Assembly: GCA_034435955.1 (NCBI GenBank)
Contig: DAOTWA010000043.1
Coordinates: forward strand, 1 to 16,567
Direction: 5' to 3'
Source: DAOTWA01 sp034435955
GTDB taxonomy: Bacteria > Chloroflexota > Anaerolineae > Anaerolineales > Anaerolineaceae
Length of the DNA: 16,567 nt
The notes beneath the pieces are model-generated. The model was not told the DNA's origin. It did no database searches and saw nothing but the letters and a program-made list of their open reading frames with translations. This document shows positions 15,255 through 16,567 of this stretch, piece by piece. Position numbers and translations under genes: made by a program. Every line of letters begins with the position of its first letter. Within the stretch, counting starts at the first letter, position 1.

Positions 15255-16526
15255 TCAAGGCGGGCTGGTCGCGATCGGGGACTCAGTGGGTGAAGGGGTG
15301 GCGGTTGGCGTGAGAGCCTCTGTGGCCGTCCGGCTGGGCGTTGGCGTCGGGGTAAAGGTGGGTGTGGCGCTGGCGGTGGGCGTGGCAGTCTCCGTGGGTT
15401 GAGGCGTAACCGTCGCCGTGGGGGTATTGGTCGGGATTGGCGTGTCGGTGGGCGTGGGCGAGACGGTCAGCTCATACTCCAGCGTCTGGACGATCTCGGA
15501 AAGCGGCGCCGGCGACTGGGCGGCGTCCAGCGCCTGCTGCAGCAGCGCCTGAACCGGCTGCCGTCTGGGCAAGAAAACCTGCGCCTGAGGGGAAAGCTGC
15601 CAGACATCCACCTGGTCGGCGCCGATCGTGAAGAACCCCAATCGTCCCGGATCTCCCAGTTTGAGCGCCAGCGGAACCGCATCGGCCAGCTCGCCCAAGG
15701 TGACGTTCGTATCCATGCCTGGCGCCAGCGCATCGAAAAGGTCAGGCAGACGCACCAGGGCGCCTCCGCGCACTAACCGCTGGAAGATCGCCTGGATCAG
15801 GTCCTGCTGGCGGCGCAGCACATCGAACGGGTCGATTGGATCCTGGGCCCTGCCGTAGCAGAAGGCGAGCTGTCCATCCATTGTGATGATCCCCGCCGGT
15901 AGGTTGCCGCAATCGTACGGCATGGGAATCAACACCGGCACCTGAATTCCGCCCAGCTCATCCACCAAGCGCATGAAATCGGAAGGATGCGCGACCGCCC
16001 AGCGCGTCGGGCGCAGCCCAAAATTGTAGGCGACCGCCTGCACCACCATCTGCACCCCGCCGATCGCATATGCTGCATTGAGGCGCTGCATCCCAAATCC
16101 CGGCAGGTAGACGAACAAATCCATCGGTACCGCCACCAGGCTGGCCTTGGCCAGTCGGGGATTGTAAATCACGATGTGGATTGCGATCGCCCGCCCGTTG
16201 TAAGGCAGCTCGCGGTCCACCCCTGCCAACACGGCGACTTGCGTATCCTCATCGATGTGCAGGCCGCTCAGCGGCGGGGGGATCGGGGTGGGCGGCGTGA
16301 GACTGGGGCCAGGGAAGCCATCCCACACGGGTTGTGTTCCCGCCGTGGTTGGCGATGAGGTCGGTGAAGGGGTGGCCGTCTGGGTGACAGGGTAAGTGGG
16401 AGGCGGGGTGGGGGTTCGCTTCGGCCCACCAAAAACCACACAAGAAGCCGCGAGCAGGCCAAATAAAACGCCGGTCAGGAAGACCCGATAGGCGTTGCTT
16501 CTTATTGGGACGCGGGTGAATCTCAT
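15255..16526 (-). CDS. LytR-CpsA-Psr (LCP)-like protein with altered active site and Thr/Pro tail
   Basis: LCP enzymes transfer lipid-linked glycopolymers to peptidoglycan. The 423 residues comprise a membrane segment (about 14-33) with Cys29 in a lipobox-like LLAASC, a Thr/Pro linker (36-85), an LCP domain (about 95-250), a further domain (about 255-350) and a second Thr/Pro stalk (355-423). LCP hallmarks seen are LPGFGMQRLNAAYAIGG (141-157), LVDELGGIQVPV and a RRQQ near 238-241. Several catalytic positions differ: the usual R-S/T-D-T is R112-A-I-A, P-R-D is P134-M-D, and the first Arg of D-x-x-R-x-x-R-Q is absent. Normal transferase activity is doubtful; glycan binding or scaffolding is an alternative. 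It is the first gene of the - strand cluster and has an extended -10 just upstream. Confidence 0.85.
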   Translation of the reverse strand: MRFTRVPIRSNAYRVFLTGVLFGLLAASCVVFGGPKRTPTPPPTYPVTQTATPSPTSSPTTAGTQPVWDGFPGPSLTPPTPIPPPLSGLHIDEDTQVAVLAGVDRELPYNGRAIAIHIVIYNPRLAKASLVAVPMDLFVYLPGFGMQRLNAAYAIGGVQMVVQAVAYNFGLRPTRWAVAHPSDFMRLVDELGGIQVPVLIPMPYDCGNLPAGIITMDGQLAFCYGRAQDPIDPFDVLRRQQDLIQAIFQRLVRGGALVRLPDLFDALAPGMDTNVTLGELADAVPLALKLGDPGRLGFFTIGADQVDVWQLSPQAQVFLPRRQPVQALLQQALDAAQSPAPLSEIVQTLEYELTVSPTPTDTPIPTNTPTATVTPQPTETATPTASATPTFTPTPTPSRTATEALTPTATPSPTESPIATSPP

Positions 16527-16543
16527 CGCGGCTCTCTGGTGAG

Positions 16544-16552
16544 ATTATAGCA
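16544..16552 (-). promoter_or_regulatory. Extended -10 promoter of the LCP-like gene
   Basis: On the - strand TGCTATAAT (16552 to 16544) is identical to the extended -10 of the sortase gene. The start point would be near 16537, about 11 bases before ATG. Any -35 would lie at the right edge of the window. Confidence 0.65.
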
Positions 16553-16567
16553 TGGGCAAAAAGCGAC

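Overview
The window is a GC-rich bacterial chromosomal segment that looks like Chloroflexota, most likely Anaerolineae or a close relative. This is inferred from four things: Thr/Pro-rich 'TPTxTPT' surface stalks on two proteins, a sortase next to an IPVTG-type substrate, large secreted Ig/PPC/crystallin mosaic proteins, and a short DUF3417-type alpha-glucan phosphorylase. No mobile element, CRISPR array, tRNA or rRNA was seen.

Left part (1-3141, + strand). The 3' end of a Thr/Pro-repeat surface protein carries an IPVTG sorting signal. It is followed by its likely sortase, which has its own perfect extended -10 promoter. A consensus sigma70-type promoter then starts a transcript with a leader of about 290 nt, containing mutually exclusive stems and a possible 11-codon mini-ORF, ahead of a 96-residue protein of unknown function. 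A terminator-like hairpin and a flavin-binding split-barrel (PPOX-type) protein follow.

Middle part (3165-9054). A 948-residue P-type ATPase on the - strand is intact as a reading frame but has lost many hallmark catalytic and ion-binding residues. It diverges from an alpha-glucan phosphorylase (+ strand) across a 327-base regulatory region that holds a perfect 8-bp inverted repeat next to a possible -10. The phosphorylase is followed after 1 base by a UPF0316/DUF2179 membrane protein. A strong two-sided hairpin separates these + strand genes from the convergent cluster.

Right part (9139-16526, - strand, read right to left). Three exported cell-wall-related proteins lie in the order LCP (LytR-CpsA-Psr)-like protein, SLT-type lytic transglycosylase, and a 1336-residue LasA-like M23 peptidase with seven further domains. 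Each has a plausible promoter of its own. The LCP-like protein lacks conserved active-site residues of its family and carries a Thr/Pro tail like the protein at the left edge.

Overall, both flanks deal with building, cutting and decorating the cell wall, and the centre holds glucan storage metabolism beside an atypical ATPase. The most unusual items are the divergent P-type ATPase, the degenerate LCP protein, the sortase/IPVTG pair and the structured leader at 1817-2114.
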